A stretch of DNA of 64,000 nucleotides, taken from assembly GCA_014529385.2 (NCBI GenBank), contig CM043962.1, forward strand, positions 130,461,074 to 130,525,073, written 5' to 3'. The DNA is from Adiantum capillus-veneris (Eukaryota > Streptophyta > Polypodiopsida > Polypodiales > Pteridaceae). Below the pieces are notes generated by a model. It made no database searches. It worked only from the letters and a program-made list of their open reading frames with translations, and was not told where the DNA came from. Each line of letters starts with the position of its first letter. The first letter of the stretch is position 1. The position numbers and the translations under genes were made by a program. This document shows, one piece after another, positions 23,517 through 34,079 of the stretch.

Positions 23517-23776
23517 TTAAAGGATGTTCAAGACACCAAATGTACAATGCCATCCAAGATGTCCTTGCACTGTAGCCTCTTTTCATTCCTTTTTGATACC
23601 TACAAAAACAACCCAAGTTAAATAAAGAACCAATAAGAGAACAAGAGACTTTTAGGGATAACAGTTACCTTTCCACCATTTATTTGAAAGCAGAATGTTG
23701 TGGGCAGTTCAATTTCATCATTTTGCAGGTCCAATCTCAATTGATGTAAGCTACACATGCCTCTTATCTTTACAAT

Positions 23777-24832
23777 TTACAGATGCTCATTGTTTACCCA
23801 TATATCAATGTCTTCTATTGGGCTGTCAATGAAGTCCTCCATGTCTTGATCAAGTGGAGTTAGCTGACCACCAACATAGTGCCATCTTCTGTAATAAAAT
23901 GACATAATGAAGTTTTGTGTCCCTATCATGTATTTGCAAGCAATTGAGCCAGCTTGCACATTACAAGTGATTCCATTCACTATTTTGGTGTTCCAACCCT
24001 CATCCACAAATTCAAGTACATTTGCTGAGTCTAAAGTCTTCACTGAAAACATTGTTCTAGATTTTCTGACTTCAGCATTAGAGAAGAAGTCTACAAAAAC
24101 TGTAATGGGCATGAATATAGAAATTCTACTCTATTTGCTTGGTATGTTTGCTTTCAAACACTTTTGAATCTCACAAAACAGTTTGCACCTGTAGCCCTCA
24201 CTTGTATTTGAGCTAGGGAGTGACCATTCTCCACTTTTGAAATCAGGCAAGTCTAGCTTAGTTGTGGCTTCAAGTTCTCCAGTCCTTCTAGGTGGAACAT
24301 AATAATGGTCAAAGAAGAATATTCCATTCTCTGCCAATGAACCCTTAGTCCTTCCCTTGTATATTTCTTCACCAATTGATCCATGACACACATCCAGAAT
24401 ATTTATAACACATTCTACTGGCTGCCATTCCATAATGTTTGAATGATACAAATCTGTACAACAAATAACCTTATACAACATCCATTACAAATAAGAATTT
24501 AAGTTAAGAGACTTACAATTTGGTCTATGTAATGGCAAAGCAGAACTCTCTGAGTCAATATGCAGATCTTTATGCATGTACACATGCTGCACCAGCACCT
24601 CTTTGATTGATTTTTTGTTGTCGCCAAAGCTGAAATCTTTAACAATGCGCTTCCATCCCGCCAAGAAAGAGTTTTTGGTGGAAGACTTTATTCTCTTGTT
24701 CTGTTGCATCAGTATCCACGTTCCTTTGTGTATAGTTATTGGAACCCATTCTCCATTTTGATCAGTCATGTTGTAAGTGACAATGGCTTCAATGGAAGTT
24801 CTTGGTCGTTTTGATCGTGATGAAGATTCCAT
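23777..24832 (-). pseudogene. Unknown 330-aa element protein, one in-frame TAG
   Basis: ATG at 24832. Exon 1 is 24832-24517, followed by a 63-bp intron (GTAAGT...TACAG, 24516-24454) and exon 2 24453-23777. Phase is maintained across the splice. The only lesion is TAG at 24133-24131 (codon 213); the frame resumes directly after it. The N-terminus is basic (SRSKRPR), a possible nuclear signal. Later segments contain SFYYRRWHYVGGQ and an acidic end (DMEDFIDSPIEDIDIWVNNE). No family was recognised. It converges on the H3-Ulp1 gene within the same TIR-bounded element, so it is likely an accessory protein of the transposon rather than a host gene. Confidence 0.7.
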
Positions 24833-25180
24833 GGTGAAAAAAGAAATGAGCAGAGAAGTTTAGCCTGAGTTCAAGAGAAGAATAAGCAGAATGTGCAAAA
24901 AACGGTTCAAATCTGGAAAAGATCATGAGATAGAATCCAAACGTTGTTTTATGATGACAATGTGCAAAATGAAAACAATATAATATGAGAAGTACGTCTT
25001 TCTAAAAGCGACAACTATTGAATGCCTTTGCACTTTTACTTGTTTACATTGCTATTTACCAGCTCAAAGTTGCGGTAAAGATAGAATATTTGCTTTTTTT
25101 ATGAATTTTTAAAAATAGAGGTTTCATAACGGAAGCTCTTCAACCATTGGTTGAGACCACTCTGTCTCTACACGCTAAAA

Positions 25181-25212
25181 GGCACAAAAATGACCTCAAA
25201 ATTCCCCTAATG
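25181..25212 (-). repeat. Right terminal inverted repeat
   Basis: Reverse complement of 15347-15378 with two mismatches over about 32 bp; ends CCCCTAATG. Confidence 0.92.
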
Positions 25213-25430
25213 ATGACCCAAAAGCTGAAAACCACCATATTCTCTCCCTCTATACTTCTCTTTCTTTTGATTGTGCCTTATCCCAAATATTCAAATCAAT
25301 TGTGCCAATTTCTTTCTCTATCCTTCACATGCTTATAAACTAACTATACGAAAATGCAATGTGTGCAACCATCAACTAATCAATGTCAAAGTACTAGACA
25401 TGACAAGGTATTCAATTTTCAACGTTGATC
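25213..25430 (+). repeat. Right half of the interrupted host repeat
   Basis: Homologous to about 10656-10870 (ATGACCCAGAAGTTGAAAACC and following); homology ends near 25430. Confidence 0.8.
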
Positions 25431-25767
25431 AAGGTTGGATCAACATGTACATCCGAAACCAATCCGTATCGTATGGATGTTCTGTACGGATGCGTATAGT
25501 ACGAAATGATCTGTGTGGTGCTGTTTTTTTGTGATTTTTTTTTTGGCTTTTATCGATGCTAAGGGTTTCGCAAGGCCTAGGCGATTAGTTTTTGCGTTAT
25601 ACTAATAAGGCGTTTGAGTAGTAAGAGCAGTAACCAATAAGCAGTCAGTGCACAAAAATTACAGAGAACTCTCTCTCTCTCTCTCTTTTCTCCAAGTTTC
25701 TCATGCAGGCTCCCTCCCTCTCTCTCTTTCTCTCACTCGTGTTTGTCTTATTTGCGACAGATTCTTC

Positions 25768-28376
25768 ATGCCTAAGCCATGCAAGCCCTACTGGAAGGAG
25801 CATAACAATGTCATCTGCATTATCAACACTCCAGGCCAAACGGGTTCCGGTACTCGACGATGGCAATGCAAGTACTGCAATTTTCAGCTCATGAGTACAA
25901 TTTCTCGTGTTGTCAAGCACCTGATAGGCATTGGCACGACCAACAATTGTGGAGGGTGCAAAAAGGTTCCACGGGATATTAGGGACAAGTTGATTGCACC
26001 AAAAAAACATACAGGTGGACAACACACCGAGGTTCAAGAGGAGCTGCCCATTGCTGGTTCTAGTAAAAAGAGAGCTCCAGTTGTGCAGGAGGAGGAAGAT
26101 GGAGGTGACATGGATGCACGTAGGCAAAGCACCTTTCCTTCACGTGTGAACTCTCTTTCTTGGGTGAAGAAGTGTCAAAAGGTGGCTGAGATGGAGATTG
26201 CTCACACTCTCATTGAGTGCAATATCTCCTTCAATGTTTTGAGGACTGAGCGGTGGAAGAGGATGGTCCCGGCTATAGCTGATGTTGGCCACACAGATTC
26301 ATGGTCAGGGGTGGAGTATAAGATGCGCACTACAATGCTTGATGAGCAGAAGGATTTGATAGATAAGGCTCTGGTCCCGGTCAAGGTGGGTTGGCAACAG
26401 TGTGGGTGCACCATCATATTAGATGGCTAGAGTGATGTTTGTAGTGGCACATCATTAATACTCTTGTGTCGTCTTGTCTTGGCACATACTTCTTGTGCAC
26501 TGTGGATGCAGGGAAGGCCGGAGAGCACATCAATGGTGAGTTTATCTTTGTGCACATCAAGAAATCTATTGATGAGATTGGGCCAGAGAATGTGGTACAG
26601 GTTGTGACTGACAATGCCTCAAATGGTAAACTTATGGGTGAAATGGTCGAGGCAGCTTACCCTCGGATTTCTTGGACTCCATGTGCTGCACATTGTCTTG
26701 ACTTACTTATGGAGGATATAGGAAAGTTGCCTTGGGTATTTCCTATTGTTACAGATGCTACTAAGATGATCACCTTTTTCCACAAGAAACATCAAGCTTT
26801 AGCTATCTTCAAGAGCCACAGTACACTTGATATGGTGTGACCCTCAAAGACCAGATTTGCTTATATGTATTTAGTGCTACAGAGACTCTTCAAATTGAGG
26901 GATCCACTTCTTCAGACAATCGTGGACCCGAAGTGGAGATTAATGCATCACTCGTAGATGGAGCCCACTAAATACATACAGCGATGGTTGCTCGATGAGT
27001 CCTTTTGGAGACAGGTTCAGAGTTTGACAGTGGCATTGCAGCCAGTGTATGTCCTTCTTTGAGTCACAGACATGGAGGGCTCTACATTGGGCTTAGTCTA
27101 TCATCTCTTCATGGAGATGAAGAGAAACATTACAAAGTACAAGTCTCTGACACAGAACTGGTAAGTACTTGTCTTTTGAAATTGATTATTTCTTTCGTTG
27201 CAAATCTTCATGTTGTCATTTGAATTTGCCAATTCAACTTTGTTTTATTGCTGAAAATTTCAGCCGAGATGACATCATGGCCATTGTAGAAAGGAGATGG
27301 ACTTTCATGAGTCGTCCCATTCATGGGATGGTTGCATTGCTTCATCCTTTCTACAAGACGCCAGAGCTTTTCCATGAGAGGAGTCTCTTAAAGCTCAAGG
27401 ATGATTAGATCAATATGATGTATGCCATTCACGATCAGCTGGAGATTGATGCAGAGATTATCAGCTTCATGAACAATCTAGGACCATCCTTTTCTAGAGA
27501 TGTGGTGTTGAGGCCAGAGACCAAGTTTCCTCTTACATGTGGCAAAATTATGGGAGACAAGGTCTTCCAACGCTCACACATCTGGCTTTACGAGTACTTG
27601 CAAAGGTAATTGAAAATTTTGAGACTTATAGTTTTTGTACAATGTACTTAGTACTTACTATTGCCATATATTAAATCTCAGTGCTCATTGTTGTAGAATT
27701 GATTGGCTTGTGCATGCGAGCGCAGCTGGAGTGCTTATTCCTTGATACATACGAAGATTCGCAATCGTCTTAGCACTTCTCAACTAGAGAAGTTAGGCTT
27801 GTGCGAGCCTACCACGCTTTGGGAACACCCAATAAGGTCCACTATTAATTTTCACATGAATAATTGAATCATGAATCATGAGACACTCGACCAGTGAGTA
27901 CTTAGTACATGCTAAATAATATCTCCTCAATTTTCATTTTTCAACAGGTGGACCCAACACGCGTGAAGATGGTGGCAGATCCTAGTGCTATAGATGAGGT
28001 GGCGGCGCAAAAACAAAATGAGCAGGAGGAGATTATTCGGCTGCTTCACAAGGAGTTGGAGAGTGTTGATCAGCGTGTGACAAGGTCACGCGCACGAGAT
28101 TTGGTTATTCCTGTGCGTGAGCATGCTTCAGATCCAGATAGTGCTTGAAGAGAGAGCATTCATAAATGGAAACTACCTGTTCGTTCTTCTCGGAAACGGG
28201 CAAATGAGGTTGTTTGTCTCATTGAGGCTTCGACAGAGGAAGTAGAGGATGATCTACATGTGGCACAGGTGTCCGTGATGGCAGAGCCAGAGTACGACAA
28301 AGAGGGCAATGTCCTGATGGATGGGCACTTGGTCTCTTCAACAGAGTCTTCATTTGCATCTGATGATGATTTTTGA
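25768..28376 (+). pseudogene. hAT-family transposase with BED finger, broken
   Basis: The first exon (25768-26430) has a BED-type zinc finger (WQCKYCNFQ...VVKHL...GGCKKVP), then an acidic linker and a basic block, and stops at TAG after CTIILDG. Downstream pieces match the order of plant hAT transposases: GTYFLCTVDAG (about 26485); VVQVVTDNASNGKLMGEMVEA and the CAAHCLDLLMEDIG block (26600-26720); KTRFAY (about 26850); HPFYKTPELF (about 27345); and the C-terminal dimerisation block, with IHTKIRNRLSTSQLEKL (about 27745-27795). An acidic end stops at 28374. hAT transposases cut and paste their elements through this RNase-H fold. Several stops and introns interrupt it, so the copy is inactive. 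Terminal repeats were not identified with confidence. Confidence 0.85.
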
Positions 28377-29020
28377 GGATGGGACCATCACATGGATGAT
28401 GGGCTAGCGTTGAGCTAGCTATTTAGTGCTTTCTACTACTATATAGAAAAACTTTTTGAGTAGGATGGTTTCATTTATAACCTTTCTACGCTCTATGATG
28501 AGCCTTTTGTTATGGCGTGGGTCTTGTAGGCTATCACCTATGGTACTTTGTCATTTGATGTTTTCAGCATTGGTGTGTTCACTGTTCACTGTTATTTTAG
28601 ATCTCATTTGACTCTTGAGCTTTGGTGTTCTTGTTCAATCATCAATGTCGTCTTAACTTTTAAGTCTCTTGCAGTAGTTACACAGTATGTGGTTGTTTTG
28701 TAAAACATGTCTTTATAAGTTGTTGGCCTCTCTCTTGTTTTATATTGGAAAAGTCCTAGAAAATTTAGCATTTTGCGGTTTTTTTACAAGAGTACGTATT
28801 TTTACGTACATAATTTTGTTTTCCTGTACGGAACAACATACAGTACGTACATATACACTACGTATAGTATGTTTGGTACCACCTTGGGCCAATAACTCAC
28901 CAATATACGTATGGAAATGAGTAAGAGAGAGTAGTTAAGAGAACTATCTCCGCCGGCCTCCTGTTGTGCACTTTACGTGTCACACGCTCATAAAGTACCA
29001 AGATACCCCAAGTAATCTGA
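28377..29020. other. No gene seen; TACGTA-rich stretch
   Basis: 3' flank of the hAT relic. At 28790-28920 there are several TACGTA/GTACGTA motifs, resembling in composition 25460-25505 on the other side of the relic. These could be decayed hAT termini, but no clear TIR or 8-bp duplication was found. Confidence 0.35.
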
Positions 29021-29520
29021 CTTGGAACGACCAAATCATAGAGTCTATGCATCGGTGTTGCTCAGGTTTGTCTATCAAAAGCTTTGCAAAAATCCTTTAA
29101 GTAGCAATAGGCTCGACGCCCATGTGCTCGACCAATTATATAGTCTATACATTGGTGTTGCTCAGGTTTGTCTATCAAAAGCTTTGCAAAAATCCTTTAA
29201 GTAGCAATAGAATCAACGCCCCAAGTGCCCGACCTTCCTCAATGACAACTCATATTGTAGGTATATGATCAAGCATAGAGAAGATCATATCAATTTCGAA
29301 GGCCGGGGATCCCATGCTCCCTAGTTACTATCATACCACCATGATAAGCAATAGATAGAATCATCTATGTTGTGGTACTTGGGTATGACCCGAGTCGTTG
29401 GGCAGAGAGCAGGCATCATAGCATAGGGATAGGCTAGGTTCTAGAGTAGTGGTAATGCTTGAACTCTCACCAAAGCCCTGACAAACAGAGTTATTAAGCA
29501 CACCAATGTATTTAGGGCAT
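29021..29520. repeat. 100-bp tandem duplication and LINE-like scraps
   Basis: About 29041-29240 contains two copies of a 100-bp unit (GGTGTTGCTCAGGTTTGTCT...). Read on the minus strand it gives DFCKAFDRQ, reminiscent of the DFxKAFD block of LINE reverse transcriptases. About 29320-29360 on the plus strand resembles the NYxTIM block. Evidence is short and mixed in strand. Confidence 0.35.
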
Positions 29521-30523
29521 GGCATAGATGCTTGGTAACTAGACTATAATGGTTATGTGACTTGGCTGTGTGTAATTTGTCAACGGCATAACAATTCATC
29601 TTGGCATATTATAAATCTCTGCAAGGCGGGGTGTATTGTGAACAAGAACAAGAAGACACTCTGAAAAGTGATATTAAAATGATGCTTGGAAAAACTGTTT
29701 GAGAGTGCCATTGAGGATTCCAAATGCATCTAGGTTAATGTCGAAGGCCAAGATACCACGAAGGAGCTTATCTAGCTCTGATATAGTAATTCCCACAAGT
29801 GTGAGTATGCTTGCTAGACAATTCCACAAAATGACATAGAATAACTGACCATATGCATGATCCAGGTCATGTAATTCCATGCTATGACTCCACTCTACAC
29901 TTAATCCCTTGTGCCTATGACCATATACACGATCAACGGCATGCATTCCATGCAATACCAGCATCATGACTCCACTTGCCATGGCTTCATCATGTGAGCA
30001 CGGTAAGAGTTTGTGCACATGAAGTGATGATATGGTGTGAGCTTACATAGTTTTAAGTTTTAACAATTAGTGTCTCTCTTTTTATTTTGTCCATTTGAAT
30101 CTCCTATTCAACTTTGTGTTTTGTTTGCTCAAAGGCACCCGTGTGGCTCTTAGCTGTTTATTTTATATGTGTAATTTGGTCCATAAATCTTGCAAGTTAA
30201 AATTTATTTTGACCTTAGGAAGTAATGTTGGGTACAACTCTCTGTTTTGGAAATATAGTTTTGTTCCAGTATGTATCCATGATGATCCGGACGACCACCA
30301 CCAGCGGTCCCACGATCATTAACCATCTGCACCTAGGTCCACATATTACTTTTTTATAATTTTTTTTCAAATTAGTAGAATTTTCTGCAATAATGCAAGT
30401 GTTGTGTGCACACTTTGAAATTTCATCCAAATTAAATTGTATCCAATTTGCTAATTTAACCCTTTGCAATGTCTAGTACTGTGACATCCGTGAATCAATG
30501 ATTGCGTATGTCTCTTTCTATAG
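29521..30523. other. No gene seen
   Basis: AT-rich sequence; the frames present are not supported by motifs or homology to anything recognised. Confidence 0.45.
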
Positions 30524-32048
30524 AGGAACCCTCTCTTCAATCTACAAGTGTAAGAAAAATTCCACTAAAAAACTCAGCACTCGAAAGCTCTGTTCACTTT
30601 GTGTCAAGGCTATCACATCATTAGCACCCGTAATTCTCAACGCGTTTTGTGGAGGCCATATAGCCACATCATCACTGATGATCCCCTCTTAAGTTGAGAT
30701 GCCACACCATCACCTATGTGACATAACTCCCCCCTTCCCCTCCTTGAAGGAATAGAAATTGCCCACGATCACACCTGCAAAATTCATCCAATTATTTAGC
30801 AGACATTGCCTTCATGCAAACAAGCCAATGGTAACTATCACCAGATGGCACATTCTCCAACATCCATTACACCATACAATTCTACAATCACATTTCTATA
30901 TAGTCGTCTTATCCTCATAAAAAACTCAGAGGCTTCACATTTACAATTAAACCATCCCCAGACCATAGTCTGCACCACTTAGGGGTTCATCAAACATCAT
31001 TAAAACCAACATTGCAACAGGAATCAAACAAGTTCAATTGGGACCAAAACAAGATCAAACATGTTCAAACAAGATTTAATGTAATCCAAAAAATCCCCAA
31101 ACAGCTGTCAAAACGTGAAACAAAATATGAAACAAGAGATTCTTCTCGTTGTGTAAGATCTTCCATGCTCCCAAATTCTTGTAAATCCATACTCCTCCAT
31201 CTTGCTACATGTTGTTTGAAAGAAATAAGAAGAGCATTCAAAATATGATTTTGAGACATGTTGCAGAAACCGTACTTTGCTTGTGAAAACCCTTTTTTTT
31301 TTAAAAATCGAAATTCGTTCACGTCAATGCGTAGGACTTGTCAAGAGGGTTTGACTTTTTCCGCATATCCAAATTCTCATATGTTGAAGAGATTTGTAGA
31401 GGGCTTTGAAACAGAGAAAGGAGTCAAAAAGCATGTTATTAGAGCAAAAACAAACTCTTATTTCTTTACCTCCTCTTTTTGTTGGCATTTCTTCTTCCTC
31501 CAACTCCATAGCTTCTACTTATAAGTTGATGTAGGACCGGTTTACTTATCGGAACAGCAAACGATTGATGCTCTAATACCATTGTTACCTCTTACCCCAA
31601 CAAAAAGAACAAAATTGGAGCAAACTTTTAATGCTTCAACACAATTGAAACTAAGAGAGAGAAAATCCACACGGTAGACAAAAAAGTGGTGGAGTTCCAC
31701 TCACAGAAGCAATGACCCCAAAACCTTGGCACCACTATATTGTCCAGAGGAGCCCTTTCTTTAATCTGCAATTGCAAGAATGAAAGGAGCCTCCCTCAAG
31801 GCTCATATTAAAAGGCCACCGGCAAAAAGCATCAAATACAAAAAGTTCATGCGTTCCAAAAGCAATTGCTAAAAACTCAATGCCCAAAAGCTTTGGTGGC
31901 TTTGCTACGAGGGTGCCATGTCAACACCCATAATTGCACCACCATATCAGCACCCATAATTGCACCACGTTTTGCGGGCCAACTATATAGCCACGTCATC
32001 AATGCAATTCTCTCTTCGGTTGAGATGCCACGTCATCACCTTTGTGAC
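30524..32048 (-). mobile_element. Internally deleted gypsy-type LTR element
   Basis: Two related LTR-like blocks flank an 860-bp core. The right one (about 31585-32048) has AATACCATTG directly 5', which on the minus strand reads CAATGGTATTAGAGC, an initiator-Met-tRNA primer site. The left one (about 30524-30724) ends TGTGACA followed by TAACTCCCCCC, a minus-strand polypurine tract. Both ends match the design of the gypsy at 32.9 kb, whose LTR also ends ATTGTGACA. No protease or polymerase motif remains in the core. Confidence 0.6.
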
Positions 32049-32881
32049 AAATATATTGGTGTACAACTTCCAAGGATTTCACTACCTAGAGATATCTCTA
32101 AAGTCTACCTAATAAACGATGTTGAAGTCTTTCTCTTCCAAAAAAAAAAAAGAAGGTACGAGGGCTCATGCCTTAAAAATGGCCTGAAAACATTACAACG
32201 ACACAAAGGAAAAACAAATGAGAGTAACTGTTCTATGCTAGCAGGTATATACCACCTATGCTAGACCCATCCTATTACTTGCCCACGAAGGTGAATCTAG
32301 TCTACTTCCAAATTTTTTTGCCAAAACAATGGACAAGTAATTGCAAAGACAGCGATCACTAAGAACAAAGGTTATGAGCCTGATCAAAACCTAGTACCTC
32401 CTCATGTAACCGGAGGGTACCACATGCCAAGAGAAAAGAACAAACAAAACAACTTTAAGCAATTGGAATAACAACTGAAATGATGCATTGATGCCAAATC
32501 TTGGCACGCCCCTTTTGGTATTTCTTTATATTGCCTGAACTCGGTACAATGTCAGTACTTAGTGCTCTACACTTCCACGTGGAAACATGCTAGAGAATGA
32601 GCCCATGGCACATATTTTTTAAAGGACCTAGGCCCATGAAAAGCAGTATATGGAAAGAATTAACCTAAAAAGCATTTGGTTTCAAAAGCATCTGGTACCA
32701 AAAGTTGACAATGCAAAAGCTGGAATTCCATACACATTTGCCATGTCAACAATCTACCAATGCAAATGGCAGGCTATTGTATAGTCTACCACGTGGCATG
32801 CTGGTGCAAAACACAGGGCATCCATACAACTACTGCCACAACATCAATACTTCACGCAATTGGTTTTTGAGAATGTGTGTG
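32049..32881. other. No gene seen
   Basis: An A-rich run at 32143 and low-complexity flanks; it ends in the TGTGTGTG stretch that served as the gypsy target. Confidence 0.5.
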
Positions 32882-33480
32882 TGTAGCAGACTTGGACACT
32901 CCAAGTCAAGATTCTACTGTGACACCACAAGAATTCACTTCAAAACAACACTGTTCACAATTGATTCGACACTGGCCTGACGGAGGTCCGTGCCTAGAGA
33001 TATTGGCCCCAAAGACCGGCGTCCCTTTTGGTATTTCTTTTTGTATTAATCTATTTCAATAGTACAAGTGAGTGGGAGGCTCTCACTCTCAGACTCTGCG
33101 ATGCTCTGAGAAGTGGGAAGCATGCCCACTTATTTAAAGGATTTACAAGGGATGCCAAAAGCAGAGCCCCAAAAGCTGAGAACTAAAAGCCTTCTAAAAA
33201 TAAAGCATCAAGGCTCTCTCTCTCTCTCCCTCTTTCTCTTGCTTGGTGTAAAATAAAGCAACTCTCCAATTGCGTAGCTGAAATCTACCCACGCATCAGC
33301 TTTTTCCATACGCTAGCTGCTACGTCAGCATTTACGTACAGTTCCTTTAATTGCACCACAAAATCCAGAGAGGTCCGTATGCTGCTTGCCACGTTAGCAT
33401 CACAACGAGCTCTCCGCGGGTATGCCAGTCGGTGGTGGGTCTGTGTGTGCACTGAGCAGCCATGTCACCAGATTGTGACA
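32882..33480 (-). repeat. Gypsy 3' LTR
   Basis: 599 bp, bounded by TG...CA; aligned with 38974-39393 plus 44444-44644. It contains a (CT)n stretch and the intact TAGCTGAAATCTACC site that the copia element hit in the other LTR. Confidence 0.9.
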
Positions 33481-34079
33481 TACCCCCCTCTTGAAAGCAT
33501 TGTAATTTCCCTTGATTACGCCTACAAAATAGACAGAAGACATAAACTGTCTTAGCAGACACTAGCTGTTAGTACCGACACACTAGGAACACGCATCTAG
33601 CACATGTACCAAATCGAGAGTCACATCACAAGACATCACAGGACATCACATTACAAATCACATTCAACATTCATTCGGATCTCAGACCATGATTTATCGG
33701 CAATGCAATTAGCAACCGCATCAAGATCCACTCAAGACCCCCATCGATGCCAGATTGACTAATCCCTATCGCAACCATGTCTATCGAGATCATTCAGATC
33801 AAAATGCTGCACTCATTTTGTCTATCAGTTCCTGCACTTAAACAAGTCAAGAACAAATCAGTATCATATTATCGGGAATTCCATTTCATAAAGTCATTAC
33901 AACATAATATTGTGAGCTCTCAATATCCTTGAAGCTCAAAGAGACATCAGTGAATCTAGTATAAAAAATTGAGGCATCTGTTGACAAAGGAGCGGAGTAA
34001 CTCCCCTCTTGTGCATACCCACTGCACCAGATTTTCGACCAAGCTGAATTCGGGGTTCCAATTGGAATAGACTATGCGA
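33481..34079 (-). other. Gypsy 3' untranslated region and polypurine tract
   Basis: Between the chromodomain end and the 3' LTR; TACCCCCCTCTT at 33481 is the minus-strand polypurine tract. Confidence 0.6.

Larger units (their letters stand above)
15347..25212 (+). mobile_element. 9.87-kb TIR DNA transposon carrying histone H3-Ulp1 fusion
   Basis: The left end (15347) and the reverse complement of the right end (25212) share CATTAGGGGAATTTTGAG followed by GTCA: 22 identical bases. The match continues with two mismatches to TTTTGTGCC, about 32 bp in all. Homology to the host repeat at 10.37-10.87 kb stops at exactly these points. Against that proxy, TTCC and ATGACCC abut with no target duplication; a 2-bp TA or AT duplication remains possible if the target differed. 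Inside are four genes in two convergent pairs, spaced tightly: transposase and unknown gene 2 stop codons are 6 bp apart. The genes have small spliceosomal introns (69-100 bp). I cannot assign a superfamily with certainty. Confidence 0.9.

Noticed and set aside
15347-25212. Polinton/Maverick or virus-like element
   Set aside because: No DNA polymerase B, packaging ATPase, integrase of the rve type or capsid motifs were seen, and the TIRs are ~32 bp rather than hundreds.
30215-30469. Minus-strand 84-aa frame
   Set aside because: No motif, no neighbour logic, located in AT-rich non-coding sequence.
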